A stretch of DNA of 64,000 bases from Hofstenia miamia. Taxonomy: Eukaryota; Xenacoelomorpha; Acoela. The stretch covers positions 1,248,665 through 1,312,664 of the forward strand of contig SCFE01000120.1 of the NCBI GenBank assembly GCA_004352715.1. Reading direction: 5' to 3'. Below, piece after piece: positions 9,137-20,420 of the stretch. Under the pieces are notes generated by a model. It was not told the DNA's origin, did not search any database, and saw only the letters and a program-made list of their open reading frames with translations. Numbering within the stretch: position 1 is the stretch's first letter; each line of letters starts with the position of its first letter. The position numbers and the translations under genes are program-made.

Positions 9137-11829
9137 ACTTTCAGAAGGCTAAAGAAATGCTTGGAAGTGGTTACAAGCACTGACTGCAGTATACTTTGCA
9201 AACTAAAGTTTACTAAAAATCCAAAGTTCAAATAAAGTTCATTCCGATTCCAAAATTTTAAAACTTCCGTTTTTAAGATATATTTGCTTGCGCTAGAATA
9301 TTGACGAGCCGAGCTTGAACAGAGAATTTGATATACAACGAGCCCAAAACGAGCCTTTATTAAGCCGAGCCAATTTATACTTCTGCTTTTTAATTTGCTT
9401 ACGCAGATTTTTCTTATTTTTTATTCAATATACCTTTTTTATAATCCTATTTTAATATATTTATTAAATAATTAGGAAGAGCTATTTAAAAATTTCTGAG
9501 AATGCAGTATTTTCTTGAAAAAATATCGAGCTAAAACGAGCCTCATTGAACGGTTCTATGTGGCGAGCCGAGCCGAGCCGAGCCGAAAATACTCAAAAGT
9601 AAAACGAACCGAGTCGAGCCGAGCTTAAAATGTCGGCTCGTTGACAAGTTTGAACTGCATCAATCTACATTAATTTATGAAACCAATATAGTTCAAAAAG
9701 TTAGCTTCTATTTGTGTTATAATCCTGTAATGCATAGATTATTCAAATCGATTACTGCATTTTAATGGCAGTTAGAAAAACAGTTTGGAAAATACAAACA
9801 TTATAAAATTGAGAGACTAGATTTTCGGCCCTTTTTAAGTTGCGATGTTGGATTACTTTCTTTGAATAATTCGCAAGTCCAATTAAATGCCAAACTCTGT
9901 TTGCGTTATTTCAGTTTTATGATCTAAGTCGGCAATAAACATTATTGAAACAATTTCAACTCTGCTAATTAAAATGCATCCCAAATATATTCTCGTAAAT
10001 CTTTAAACTTTCTTAGTTAATAGAACTGTGCGCTTAAATCTTACTTTCATATTAACTTTCAATTAATACAGTAAAATAGTGTTCGAGACGGCAGATTAGA
10101 TTAAACTAGGTCGGCTTCGATAAAGTCAGATTTTTTAAATTATCAGGTCAGATTTGATAAATCAGGGTTGATTGTTTAAATTATGAAAACTCTATTAATC
10201 TAAACACATTTCTTTCTGCAGCAGAAAATTTTAGTTTTTGATTACAAAGGGTTTGAACATAAAGTTACAAATGAAAAAATCTTTTTTTTAACAGAAATTA
10301 TTTGCGGAAAAAAGCAAAGACCTTAAAAAATGTAATATGCGAAAACCTAATAGCGCAAACTCATACACGTGATATAAGCATATTGAAAAAAATCACAAAA
10401 CACCTAGTGTCATTTTCTTTCGTTGGGATTCTTGGCTAACAAATTGCGTAATAATGTAGCATAATCCAACCAAAACACAAATNACTTTCAGAAGGCTAAA
10501 GAAATGCTTGGAAGTGGTTACAAGCACTGACTGCAGTATACTTTGCAAACTAAAGTTTACTAAAAATCCAAAGTTCAAATAAAGTTCATTCCGATTCCAA
10601 AATTTTAAAACTTCCGTTTTTAAGATATATTTGCTTGCGCTAGAATATTGACGAGCCGAGCTTGAACAGAGAATTTGATATACAACGAGCCCAAAACGAG
10701 CCTTTATTAAGCCGAGCCAATTTATACTTCTGCTTTTTAATTTGCTTACGCAGATTTTTCTTATTTTTTATTCAATATACCTTTTTTATAATCCTATTTT
10801 AATATATTTATTAAATAATTAGGAAGAGCTATTTAAAAATTTCTGAGAATGCAGTATTTTCTTGAAAAACCATCGAGCTAAAACGAGCCTCATTGAACGG
10901 TTCTATGTGGCGAGCCGAGCCGAGCCGAGCCGAAAATACTCAAAAGTAAAACGAACCGAGTCGAGCCGAGCTTAAAATGTCGGCTCGTTGACAAGTTTGA
11001 ACTGCATCAATCTACATTAATTTATGAAACCAATATAGTTCAAAAAGTTAGCTTCTATTTGTGTTATAATCCTGTAATGCATAGATTATTCAAATCGATT
11101 ACTGCATTTTAATGGCAGTTAGAAAAACAGTTTGGAAAATACAAACATTATAAAATTGAGAGACTAGATTTTCGGCCCTTTTTAAGTTGCGATGTTGGAT
11201 TACTTTCTTTGAATAATTCGCAAGTCCAATTAAATGCCAAACTCTGTTTGCGTTATTTCAGTTTTATGATCTAAGTCGGCAATAAACATTATTGAAACAA
11301 TTTCAACTCTGCTAATTAAAATGCATCCCAAATATATTCTCGTAAATCTTTAAACTTTCTTAGTTAATAGAACTGTGCGCTTAAATCTTACTTTCATATT
11401 AACTTTCAATTAATACAGTAAAATAGTGTTCGAGACGGCAGATTAGATTAAACTAGGTCGGCTTCGATAAAGTCAGATTTTTTAAATTATCAGGTCAGAT
11501 TTGATAAATCAGGGTTGATTGTTTAAATTATGAAAACTCTATTAATCTAAACACATTTCTTTCTGCAGCAGAAAATTTTAGTTTTTGATTACAAAGGGTT
11601 TGAACATAAAGTTACAAATGAAAAAATCTTTTTTTTAACAGAAATTATTTGCGGAAAAAAGCAAAGACCTTAAAAAATGTAATATGCGAAAACCTAATAG
11701 CGCAAACTCATACACGTGATATAAGCATATTGAAAAAAATCACAAAACACCTAGTGTCATTTTCTTTCGTTGGGATTCTTGGCTAACAAATTGCGTAATA
11801 ATGTAGCATAATCCAACCAAAACACAAAT
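9137..11829. repeat. 1346-bp duplicated block joined by a single N
   Basis: 9137-10482 recurs as 10484-11829, same length, separated only by the N at 10483. The only difference noticed is AATATCGAG versus ACCATCGAG near 9523/10870. Such identity next to a one-base gap points to a false duplication by the assembler. Everything inside, including one miniature element, is therefore probably present once in the genome. Confidence 0.9.
9294..9643. mobile_element. GAGCC-word miniature element (minus orientation of the 46.3-kb copy)
   Basis: It aligns along its whole length to the reverse complement of 46318-46676. Ends are TAGAATATTGACGAGCC on the left and the reverse complement of CAAACTTGTCAACGAGCC on the right. 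Repeated GAGCC/GAGCCGAGCC words sit in both subterminal regions; the middle is AT-rich and non-coding. A second copy at about 10641-10990 belongs to the duplicated block. No convincing target duplication was found. Confidence 0.65.
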
Positions 11830-11934
11830 ATTATGAAAAAGAGAACAAGATCGAATGAGAGATTAATTAAATTTATTAATTTTGTATTTTATTGAATTAG
11901 CATGAAACCAAGTCATGTAATTTGAATTTGGAAT

Positions 11935-12610
11935 TAGTTTTGTAAAGCAATTACTCGTCACCTTAAATTTTGACAAATCACATGTGGACGATAAAGCTCC
12001 ACGTCGATTTTGCTATCGCCATATTAACGCAGAACTTTCTGCAATTGGCAACACAAAACGGTGACAGGTACTTGTTTGTTGATAAATATGTTTATAAAAA
12101 ATTACTATAAATATGCAACATGAAGAGAAAATGTTGATGGAGAATAAACTCCTTATTACTTATCTTTATTTGGTTTGTTCAATTACAAGCATTTCGTGCT
12201 TGTAGCGATCAAAAGGCTGTTGCGAGGGATAGAAATGGTTGTGGCCTAGATCAATACAACGCACTTAAGTTACGGATAGGTGTAAGGGTTTTTTACTTAT
12301 TGCCTAGCTGGCTATCGATCGCTTTTGTTGTTGCATATAGTAACAAATTCGAAATAAGGCGAGATCGCCAACTCTAGGTATGTTAACTACTATTTATCTT
12401 ATTTTAGATCTAAATTGTTAACAGTGTTAGACCCATAATGACCGAAAACGACCTTGTATATATTAAAGTTATTTTATCTCGTGTCTTTACCGTAGGTTAA
12501 GAAGCTGCTATTAGTTGTAGATAGTTTTAACTCCTTTTTGTTTCGTTGCAGCTAGTGTCAGTCATTAGTAATTCGAATTGATTATTATTATTATATGTAG
12601 GGTAGGAAAC
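11935..12610 (-). repeat. dispersed repeat family R1, copy 2
   Basis: The reverse complement aligns to about 45190-45915. Landmarks shared are ACATGTGGACGA, GACAGGTACTTGTTTG, GTAGCGATCA(A/C)AAGGCTG, TTGCGAGGG, TTTTAGATCTAAATT and CTAGTGTC. The left part translates as KSHVDDKAP and then INAELSAIGNT, parallel to KSHVDEPLHV and LAEIETATGTC at 45.8 kb, so the family may once have had a coding end. It stops where the (TA)n tract and PLE end begin at about 12618. Confidence 0.55.
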
Positions 12611-12617
12611 TGCTGCG

Positions 12618-12636
12618 TATATATATATATATATAT
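12618..12636. repeat. (TA)n microsatellite at PLE terminus
   Basis: An alternating TA tract directly abuts the conserved PLE terminal sequence AAAAACGAACACGTT. Confidence 0.9.
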
Positions 12637-12669
12637 GCATAAAAACGAACACGTTGACGAATCATATAT

Positions 12670-12709
12670 TTGAAGTACTTTCGGCTATATTATTAGGCTT
12701 CATCAGCAA
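12670..12709 (-). ncRNA. hammerhead-ribozyme-like motif, PLE copy A
   Basis: On the minus strand the order is UUG, CUGAUGA (rc of 12700-12706), stem II region GCCUA with UAGCC around an AT loop (one C-C mismatch), GAA, the palindrome AGUACU (12674-12679), U as the expected H17, and CAA able to pair with UUG. Stem III as a self-complementary hexamer would form between two molecules, as reported for minimal hammerheads of Penelope-like elements. It is about 85 nt downstream of the GIY-YIG stop. Sequence pattern is seen; self-cleavage is inferred. Confidence 0.6.
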
Positions 12710-12793
12710 GAATACAAAGCGATTAAAAATAAATTTTATATGTACTGCAGTGATATGATTGATTGATTGCCTAGAAGAGATGAAGTTTCATTT

Positions 12794-13287
12794 CTATTTG
12801 ATTGCTACGTACGGGTGAATTTTTTTGATTGCGATTGTTTGGGCTACCTTTGAAGATATATGACAGATTAGGACTGAAAAATTAGATGAGTTGGAAGCAT
12901 GGCTTTGATGATGGACGATGACTTCTGAGCGAAGATGACCGTAGAGATTTTCTCGGATTCTGGTTTGAAGATGTCTTCTAGTCTCTCCTATGTATAAGTG
13001 CTCACACTTATGACATTGATATTTATAAACAAGAGAAGAGCGTAGAGACATTGGAATGGAATCTTTGTTTGAAAAGATGTTGCTGGTTTTGAATGATTGA
13101 AAGACAGGCTTGATTTGAGTTGAAGTGAATTTCTTGTTGAGATTTTTGACTGAGCTTCGAGATTTGAAAGACTAGCGATATAGATAGCTTTCCAATAAAA
13201 TGACTTTTTTTTCACACACAGCGATTTGAGGTGATGGATTAAGGGCAGCATTAGATGAGCGACGGAGAAAATTATCAGGATAACCAA
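12794..13287 (-). pseudogene. Penelope-like element C-terminus with GIY-YIG endonuclease
   Basis: Minus-strand translation gives DSIPMSLRSSLVYKYQC followed by HKCEHLYIGETRRHLQ and TRIREN. The VYKYxCxxCxxxYIGETxRHLxxRIxEH series is the CCHC-like cysteine pair plus GIY-YIG core of PLE endonucleases; Tyr and Ile-Gly of the catalytic YIG and the following Arg residues are readable. Upstream (13052-13287) coding-like sequence with PLE linker character (KxxPATSFQTK) is in another frame, so at least one frameshift is present. The reverse transcriptase would lie inside the 1-kb gap at 13293. The domain normally nicks target DNA to prime reverse transcription. The lost YIG-tail residues after TRIREN diverge from the family, and the copy is probably dead. 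Confidence 0.7.
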
Positions 13288-13292
13288 CCACC

Positions 13293-14292
13293 NNNNNNNN
13301 NNNNNNNNNNNNNNNNNNNNNNNNNNNNNNNNNNNNNNNNNNNNNNNNNNNNNNNNNNNNNNNNNNNNNNNNNNNNNNNNNNNNNNNNNNNNNNNNNNNN
13401 NNNNNNNNNNNNNNNNNNNNNNNNNNNNNNNNNNNNNNNNNNNNNNNNNNNNNNNNNNNNNNNNNNNNNNNNNNNNNNNNNNNNNNNNNNNNNNNNNNNN
13501 NNNNNNNNNNNNNNNNNNNNNNNNNNNNNNNNNNNNNNNNNNNNNNNNNNNNNNNNNNNNNNNNNNNNNNNNNNNNNNNNNNNNNNNNNNNNNNNNNNNN
13601 NNNNNNNNNNNNNNNNNNNNNNNNNNNNNNNNNNNNNNNNNNNNNNNNNNNNNNNNNNNNNNNNNNNNNNNNNNNNNNNNNNNNNNNNNNNNNNNNNNNN
13701 NNNNNNNNNNNNNNNNNNNNNNNNNNNNNNNNNNNNNNNNNNNNNNNNNNNNNNNNNNNNNNNNNNNNNNNNNNNNNNNNNNNNNNNNNNNNNNNNNNNN
13801 NNNNNNNNNNNNNNNNNNNNNNNNNNNNNNNNNNNNNNNNNNNNNNNNNNNNNNNNNNNNNNNNNNNNNNNNNNNNNNNNNNNNNNNNNNNNNNNNNNNN
13901 NNNNNNNNNNNNNNNNNNNNNNNNNNNNNNNNNNNNNNNNNNNNNNNNNNNNNNNNNNNNNNNNNNNNNNNNNNNNNNNNNNNNNNNNNNNNNNNNNNNN
14001 NNNNNNNNNNNNNNNNNNNNNNNNNNNNNNNNNNNNNNNNNNNNNNNNNNNNNNNNNNNNNNNNNNNNNNNNNNNNNNNNNNNNNNNNNNNNNNNNNNNN
14101 NNNNNNNNNNNNNNNNNNNNNNNNNNNNNNNNNNNNNNNNNNNNNNNNNNNNNNNNNNNNNNNNNNNNNNNNNNNNNNNNNNNNNNNNNNNNNNNNNNNN
14201 NNNNNNNNNNNNNNNNNNNNNNNNNNNNNNNNNNNNNNNNNNNNNNNNNNNNNNNNNNNNNNNNNNNNNNNNNNNNNNNNNNNNNNNNNNNN
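13293..14292. other. assembly gap, exactly 1000 N
   Basis: The round length suggests a placeholder of unknown true size. It interrupts a PLE body. Confidence 0.95.
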
Positions 14293-14300
14293 GTGTATTC

Positions 14301-14340
14301 TTGCTGATGAAGGCTAATAATATAGTCGAAAGTACTACAA
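14301..14340 (+). ncRNA. hammerhead-ribozyme-like motif, PLE copy B (inverted relative to copy A)
   Basis: On the plus strand: UUG, CUGAUGA (14304-14310), stem II GGCUA/UAGUC with a 6-nt loop (one G-U pair, otherwise fully paired), GAA (14328-14330), palindrome AGUACU (14331-14336), A as H17, CAA (14338-14340) complementary to UUG. All parts of a minimal type I core are present, better than in copy A. The sequence 14293-14383 as a whole is an inverted copy of 12625-12718. Confidence 0.65.
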
Positions 14341-14385
14341 ATATAATTCCTCAACGCGTTCGTTTTTATGTATATATATATATTA

Positions 14386-16154
14386 GCATACTATTACTCT
14401 AGATGTTGATTTGATAATACGCAATTTTAAACTTAACTTATATTGGAAATATCGCAAGCATAATTATGCCGCATTTCTTACTTAATGAATATTTCAAGAA
14501 TGAAAATATACGCATTTTGAACTCGACAATAACAAAATTGATCGTTATTTCATTATAATCCAAACTACTTTCGGCACTTTGTCCAGTGAAGATTATCCAA
14601 ATTATTTTTACTGTAAACATCGACTATTTATACTGTGAAAATATTCTCCTCAAATTGCAACAAACTTATGAAATTGAATTTCATTAAGGAATTCTAAAAT
14701 TTCCTAAATGTCTAGAAAAGCAAGGCTCAAAACTTATGGAATCCAACCTGAGTTCTATTTAATTTTCTAGTAAAAATACTGCTTTATTAAACTATTTTTC
14801 TCCACAATTTAGACTTAAAACTGTTAGTTTTAATGCGGTCACTTTAACTAGCTAAAGCATGAAGATCTTTTTTATATTATGAATATTCAATAAAAGAGTC
14901 AAAATATTGAAATTTATTAATTATAAATTCTAAGGAAATGTGTAAAATATTTATAAAGCATTCATGTGAAACAGTTTGTTAATATAGTTTCTTTGTTACT
15001 TAATCACTGGACCTTGAAAATGAAATGTTGTTAACATCCAACTCCTCTTCATTGACTGAACATAGTTTAATGAAGTCTTTTGAATTTATACTTATCAACT
15101 TCTATTAAAACAATGCTTTACATCCACAATTGACTATCTTTTAGTAATTTAAATAGGGCAAATATTTGCGTCAAAAACTAATTTAGTTTTATGGGGCAAA
15201 ATTTTTATATTAAATTAATTTCATCAATGTCTATGCATGCAAATAGTGACATTATATTAAATATTTATTAATTTTTTAAATATGTGTTAAATTCCAGATG
15301 TGTTTCATGCTTGACCGAAATTCGTGGCCGGGGTTGGGCCTCTGCTTTGAATTAGAAAATGAAAGGGATGTCCCATGCAGCACTAGCAATCTTCAAAGTA
15401 AATTTTAACATTATTAAGTATGTCATTTCCATGAAAATGTATACAAAACCATTCAACCGTTAATAACAGAAAAACTCTACGAGATTCATAAAAAACAGGT
15501 AATATCCGTTTAAATAAAATACAGTCCAAATTTAGAGTATTATTTCACAAACAAATCCAAAAAAATTATGATTTGAGATATTTTGCCTGAATAAAGTAAA
15601 TTATATGCAGTTTTTCGAAAGGACAATCCAAAGTATTTTTTACGACAATAAAATTTTGACAATAAGTGTGTCACATTAATTTGTTGTTTTTTCTAAAAAT
15701 GATCATACAATATATCAAATTTTCTGTGACAAGCTTGAGGGCTAGTTGCAATTACATAAAATTTAAAATAAATGGTCGTTTGCCAAAAGGAAAGGAAACT
15801 ATAAACAATAAACTTCGATTACTAAATGAAATAAAATTGATTTAAGAAATTACTAGAAAATAATTACACTATTATTAAATTACTTTATAGTTAACTAGAC
15901 CCAATAAGAACAATATAAAATGGTTTATCTTAACATCCAGACTTCAAAGTGCCATCTAGGCTATTAACTCATTGATTCATTCTTTATAATATTTGTAACA
16001 CCAAACATTTATTTTCTGTTAAAATTTTGTCTTCAAATCAACTCAATGCTTTTTATGGAAAAATTATTAATGTTTGACCCAAAATATGAATTTGATTTCA
16101 TTTTGAAATTAGAAATCTAGTTTGAAAAAGGCTGCTATTTATTCATAGGATTTG
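14386..16154. other. AT-rich DNA, no recognised gene
   Basis: Only short spurious ORFs; no repeat ends, exon or RNA gene recognised. A small GC-rich patch lies at 15316-15345 (GGCCGGGGTTGGGCC). Confidence 0.35.
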
Positions 16155-17154
16155 NNNNNNNNNNNNNNNNNNNNNNNNNNNNNNNNNNNNNNNNNNNNNN
16201 NNNNNNNNNNNNNNNNNNNNNNNNNNNNNNNNNNNNNNNNNNNNNNNNNNNNNNNNNNNNNNNNNNNNNNNNNNNNNNNNNNNNNNNNNNNNNNNNNNNN
16301 NNNNNNNNNNNNNNNNNNNNNNNNNNNNNNNNNNNNNNNNNNNNNNNNNNNNNNNNNNNNNNNNNNNNNNNNNNNNNNNNNNNNNNNNNNNNNNNNNNNN
16401 NNNNNNNNNNNNNNNNNNNNNNNNNNNNNNNNNNNNNNNNNNNNNNNNNNNNNNNNNNNNNNNNNNNNNNNNNNNNNNNNNNNNNNNNNNNNNNNNNNNN
16501 NNNNNNNNNNNNNNNNNNNNNNNNNNNNNNNNNNNNNNNNNNNNNNNNNNNNNNNNNNNNNNNNNNNNNNNNNNNNNNNNNNNNNNNNNNNNNNNNNNNN
16601 NNNNNNNNNNNNNNNNNNNNNNNNNNNNNNNNNNNNNNNNNNNNNNNNNNNNNNNNNNNNNNNNNNNNNNNNNNNNNNNNNNNNNNNNNNNNNNNNNNNN
16701 NNNNNNNNNNNNNNNNNNNNNNNNNNNNNNNNNNNNNNNNNNNNNNNNNNNNNNNNNNNNNNNNNNNNNNNNNNNNNNNNNNNNNNNNNNNNNNNNNNNN
16801 NNNNNNNNNNNNNNNNNNNNNNNNNNNNNNNNNNNNNNNNNNNNNNNNNNNNNNNNNNNNNNNNNNNNNNNNNNNNNNNNNNNNNNNNNNNNNNNNNNNN
16901 NNNNNNNNNNNNNNNNNNNNNNNNNNNNNNNNNNNNNNNNNNNNNNNNNNNNNNNNNNNNNNNNNNNNNNNNNNNNNNNNNNNNNNNNNNNNNNNNNNNN
17001 NNNNNNNNNNNNNNNNNNNNNNNNNNNNNNNNNNNNNNNNNNNNNNNNNNNNNNNNNNNNNNNNNNNNNNNNNNNNNNNNNNNNNNNNNNNNNNNNNNNN
17101 NNNNNNNNNNNNNNNNNNNNNNNNNNNNNNNNNNNNNNNNNNNNNNNNNNNNNN
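16155..17154. other. assembly gap, exactly 1000 N
   Basis: Placeholder-length gap bordered on the right by a long (TA)n tract. Confidence 0.95.
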
Positions 17155-17247
17155 TATATATATATATATATTATATATATACATACATATATATATACAT
17201 GTATATATATATTTGAAAAAAATTATATTATATATATATATATATAT
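17155..17247. repeat. (TA)n / (TACA) microsatellite
   Basis: TA-rich tract with interspersed TACATA units, followed directly by a decayed PLE terminal sequence. Confidence 0.9.
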
Positions 17248-17285
17248 TAGTAACTGGTTTCGATTTATAAATCATCTGCAGCACA
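17248..17285 (-). ncRNA. decayed hammerhead-like PLE terminus
   Basis: Minus strand reads GUGCUGCAGAUGAUUUAUAA then AUCGAAACCAGUUACUAA. The palindromic stem II GAUUUAUAAAUC and GAAA remain, but the core is split (CUG-CA-GAUGA) and the stem III palindrome is mutated (ACCAGU). It is recognisable as a PLE-type end next to a (TA)n tract, but an active ribozyme is unlikely. Confidence 0.35.
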
Positions 17286-17976
17286 AATAAGTGGTAATAA
17301 AGTTTTACGCTTACTACATTAAGTGGTGTTGAAGTATGCATGAACTTAAAATATCTTCAATAATTTGTTATTTTCAAGTGAAATTGTTTAATTTTTCAAA
17401 AAATATTCCGTGAAAATAATTTATTCAATTAGCTGAATAGCTAATGTCATACATAATTAAATATACTTCAATTGGATTTAAAGTTGAAGACAATATATTT
17501 CTCTTTTTGAATGTCTCTTAATCACATCAAATTGGGTTCGCTTTGTCATCTAATTAGATTCCAAGAAGTCGAATCATATACTTTAGACTTCTTTAAAGTT
17601 CAAAGTTTTGAGATTTAATTGTAAGTTTTATATTAAATAAGGTGTTCAAAACTTCTACGAAAGTTCAAATATTTTATAGATGTATGTACAAATACATGAA
17701 TGTGCTAGCATCAAGTTATGAAAACTATAATTATAATTATAATTATAATTAATTAGCTTTGTTTAGAGTCGAGTGTGTACATTGCACATAAGTATTTACA
17801 TATTTACAAAATACATATTTACAAATATACAAAATACACATGATCTAAGCTAACAAACAATTAAAATAAAAATAATAAATACGGATACAAAAACAAAAAT
17901 ATAAACAAATCAACACAGAACTAAACATAGGTAAAACAAAAAAATAAAACAACTCGCAGTGTAAATGTTTCGCCAT

Positions 17977-18270
17977 CTAACCAAATTCATATTGTTCTTT
18001 AAGTAAATTATGTTTCAATAGTTTCTTGAATGATTTTACATTTTCCGATTTTCTTATATTCAGTGGCAATTTGTTCCATGCGCTGCAAGTTTTTGAAGTT
18101 ACAGAGTTTTTCCAGTATTTGCTCTTTATTTGTTCGTTGTTTATGCATGCTTTCAAATAAATGCAACCAGAAAGTATATAATATTATTTGTAATTTGAAT
18201 TTGGTGATACTTGAATATTTAATTCTTTCAGTAAAGTTTTTTTTTACTTGATACCCAAAACATTTATGAA
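17977..18270 (-). pseudogene. non-LTR retrotransposon (LINE) C-terminal remnant
   Basis: Minus-strand translation contains LLKELNIQVSPNSNYK, YILSGCIYLKACI, and after about 15 residues CSAWNKLPLNIRKSENVKSF with KKLLKHNLL before the stop near 17977. The KELNI...YI pattern followed by WNxLPxxIR and SFKxxLKxxLL is the usual tail of jockey/CR1-type LINE reverse transcriptase polyproteins. At least one frame break lies between the two parts. The catalytic palm is absent. A 61-bp piece immediately upstream (18288-18348) is tandemly repeated at 18396-18456. Confidence 0.55.
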
Positions 18271-18287
18271 CGTGATGATTGTGGAAA

Positions 18288-18508
18288 CCTAATATAATAT
18301 ATCATATTTTATAGTTGTTTGTTTTCTTCTAGTAAGTTAAATAAAGATTTTGGCTCAGTTGTAGATGTTTTATGAAAATTGCTTTCAATTATGTACCTAA
18401 TATAATATATCATATTTTATAGTTGTTTGTTTTCTTCTAGTAAGTTAAATAAAGATGTTTTATGAAAATTGCTTTCAATTATGTCCATTTAAAGTGCTGC
18501 CATTATTG
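18288..18508. repeat. 108-bp-offset tandem duplication
   Basis: CCTAATATAATATATCATAT and the following 40 bases occur at 18288 and 18396, and GATGTTTTATGAAAATTGCT occurs at about 18364 and 18454. No N lies between, so this is a genuine local duplication with internal rearrangement. Confidence 0.8.
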
Positions 18509-18724
18509 GACGTATTGCTAACCCAATTGCCTTGTCTTAAATTTGCTTATAATTTTTAATTTTGCTAAACATGAAACATGGAATATTGAGACAAAGCACA
18601 TTTAGTAATTTACGTAATGGTTCATGACTAATGGAAATTTGCTCATCTGTAATAATTTCTAGGATTTGATCAAATGTCTTTTTAAGGGGAAGCTTGTAAA
18701 TGTAGACTTAACGAATCCCTTTGT

Positions 18725-19724
18725 NNNNNNNNNNNNNNNNNNNNNNNNNNNNNNNNNNNNNNNNNNNNNNNNNNNNNNNNNNNNNNNNNNNNNNNNNNNN
18801 NNNNNNNNNNNNNNNNNNNNNNNNNNNNNNNNNNNNNNNNNNNNNNNNNNNNNNNNNNNNNNNNNNNNNNNNNNNNNNNNNNNNNNNNNNNNNNNNNNNN
18901 NNNNNNNNNNNNNNNNNNNNNNNNNNNNNNNNNNNNNNNNNNNNNNNNNNNNNNNNNNNNNNNNNNNNNNNNNNNNNNNNNNNNNNNNNNNNNNNNNNNN
19001 NNNNNNNNNNNNNNNNNNNNNNNNNNNNNNNNNNNNNNNNNNNNNNNNNNNNNNNNNNNNNNNNNNNNNNNNNNNNNNNNNNNNNNNNNNNNNNNNNNNN
19101 NNNNNNNNNNNNNNNNNNNNNNNNNNNNNNNNNNNNNNNNNNNNNNNNNNNNNNNNNNNNNNNNNNNNNNNNNNNNNNNNNNNNNNNNNNNNNNNNNNNN
19201 NNNNNNNNNNNNNNNNNNNNNNNNNNNNNNNNNNNNNNNNNNNNNNNNNNNNNNNNNNNNNNNNNNNNNNNNNNNNNNNNNNNNNNNNNNNNNNNNNNNN
19301 NNNNNNNNNNNNNNNNNNNNNNNNNNNNNNNNNNNNNNNNNNNNNNNNNNNNNNNNNNNNNNNNNNNNNNNNNNNNNNNNNNNNNNNNNNNNNNNNNNNN
19401 NNNNNNNNNNNNNNNNNNNNNNNNNNNNNNNNNNNNNNNNNNNNNNNNNNNNNNNNNNNNNNNNNNNNNNNNNNNNNNNNNNNNNNNNNNNNNNNNNNNN
19501 NNNNNNNNNNNNNNNNNNNNNNNNNNNNNNNNNNNNNNNNNNNNNNNNNNNNNNNNNNNNNNNNNNNNNNNNNNNNNNNNNNNNNNNNNNNNNNNNNNNN
19601 NNNNNNNNNNNNNNNNNNNNNNNNNNNNNNNNNNNNNNNNNNNNNNNNNNNNNNNNNNNNNNNNNNNNNNNNNNNNNNNNNNNNNNNNNNNNNNNNNNNN
19701 NNNNNNNNNNNNNNNNNNNNNNNN
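18725..19724. other. assembly gap, exactly 1000 N
   Basis: Placeholder-length gap; a decayed PLE end lies about 55 bp to its right. Confidence 0.95.
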
Positions 19725-19774
19725 AAATTGCACAAATATATTCTTAAGTCATCAGAGATGAACTGTAGATGAAA

Positions 19775-19815
19775 CTCAGTTCATTAGCTTTCGGCTCTTT
19801 GTCAGAAGAAGGGTG
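19775..19815 (-). ncRNA. decayed hammerhead-like PLE terminus
   Basis: Minus strand reads CUUCUGACAAAGAGCCGAAA followed by GCUAAUGAACUGAG. CUGACAA (for CUGAUGA) and GAA followed by the palindrome AGCU keep the order of the better motifs in this window, but the core G-A positions are changed. Probably an inactive PLE end. Confidence 0.3.
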
Positions 19816-19889
19816 AGGGAAAATTTATGAAATAAGTTAAATGTTTGTAAATCTGCCAGCCTATGGTATAAATATTCTTCAATGAAATT

Positions 19890-20420
19890 TACTGTTCATT
19901 GGCACAAAAACAAAACAACAAGTTAATGTCTTCAAGGCGCAATATAGGTCAGTTTGCCTGAAAAGTAGCCTTGTATAGGGTGAAATCTTTTTCTGTAAAG
20001 TGGCTAACTGTAGAAGTACCAAGGATGTCACGAATGACAAATTTAATTTTTTTACCAACAATAAAGTTATGCGCAGTTCCAATTAACTTAATAATACATT
20101 TGCAAGTCTAACATTGTTTGTTTTTAAAAATTCTATCCTTTGAAATGTCTTTGTAAAACCATTATTAAGGAGAAATGATGTTTTTATGTTACCCAATGAT
20201 GGACCTCAATGATTTCCTTCATTAAGCACATGATATTATTTTTTCGAAAAGTTGGATGGAATTTCTTGAAATCGGGAGCAACATATTCTCTCCAAAGCTT
20301 TCTGTTACCTGACCGCCATTCCCTGTGAAACTACTTTTTGACCCCACCTCCCCCACACTTGTAATTAAGCAACTAAAAGAAGTCTGTTGTGGCACATTCT
20401 TGTCCAATTAATGTTCTTAT
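19890..20420 (-). pseudogene. unidentified coding-like relic
   Basis: Two minus-strand stretches look protein-coding but are broken: RKLWREYVAPDFKKFHPTFR then NNIMCLMKEIIEVHHWV near 20310-20200, and GTAHNFIVGKKIKFVIRDIL then GTSTVSHFTEKDFTLYKATF near 20062-19945, the second interrupted by a TGA. Residue composition is balanced and unlike the surrounding AT-rich noise. I do not recognise the family. Its position just upstream of a decayed PLE end on the same strand allows that it is part of a retroelement. Confidence 0.25.

Noticed and set aside
13255-14354. Long ORFs of about 350 codons
   Set aside because: They consist almost wholly of N bases; the same holds for the long frames at 16135-17216, 18659-19772, 46514-47633, 56078-56363, 61778-62191 and 62924-63595.
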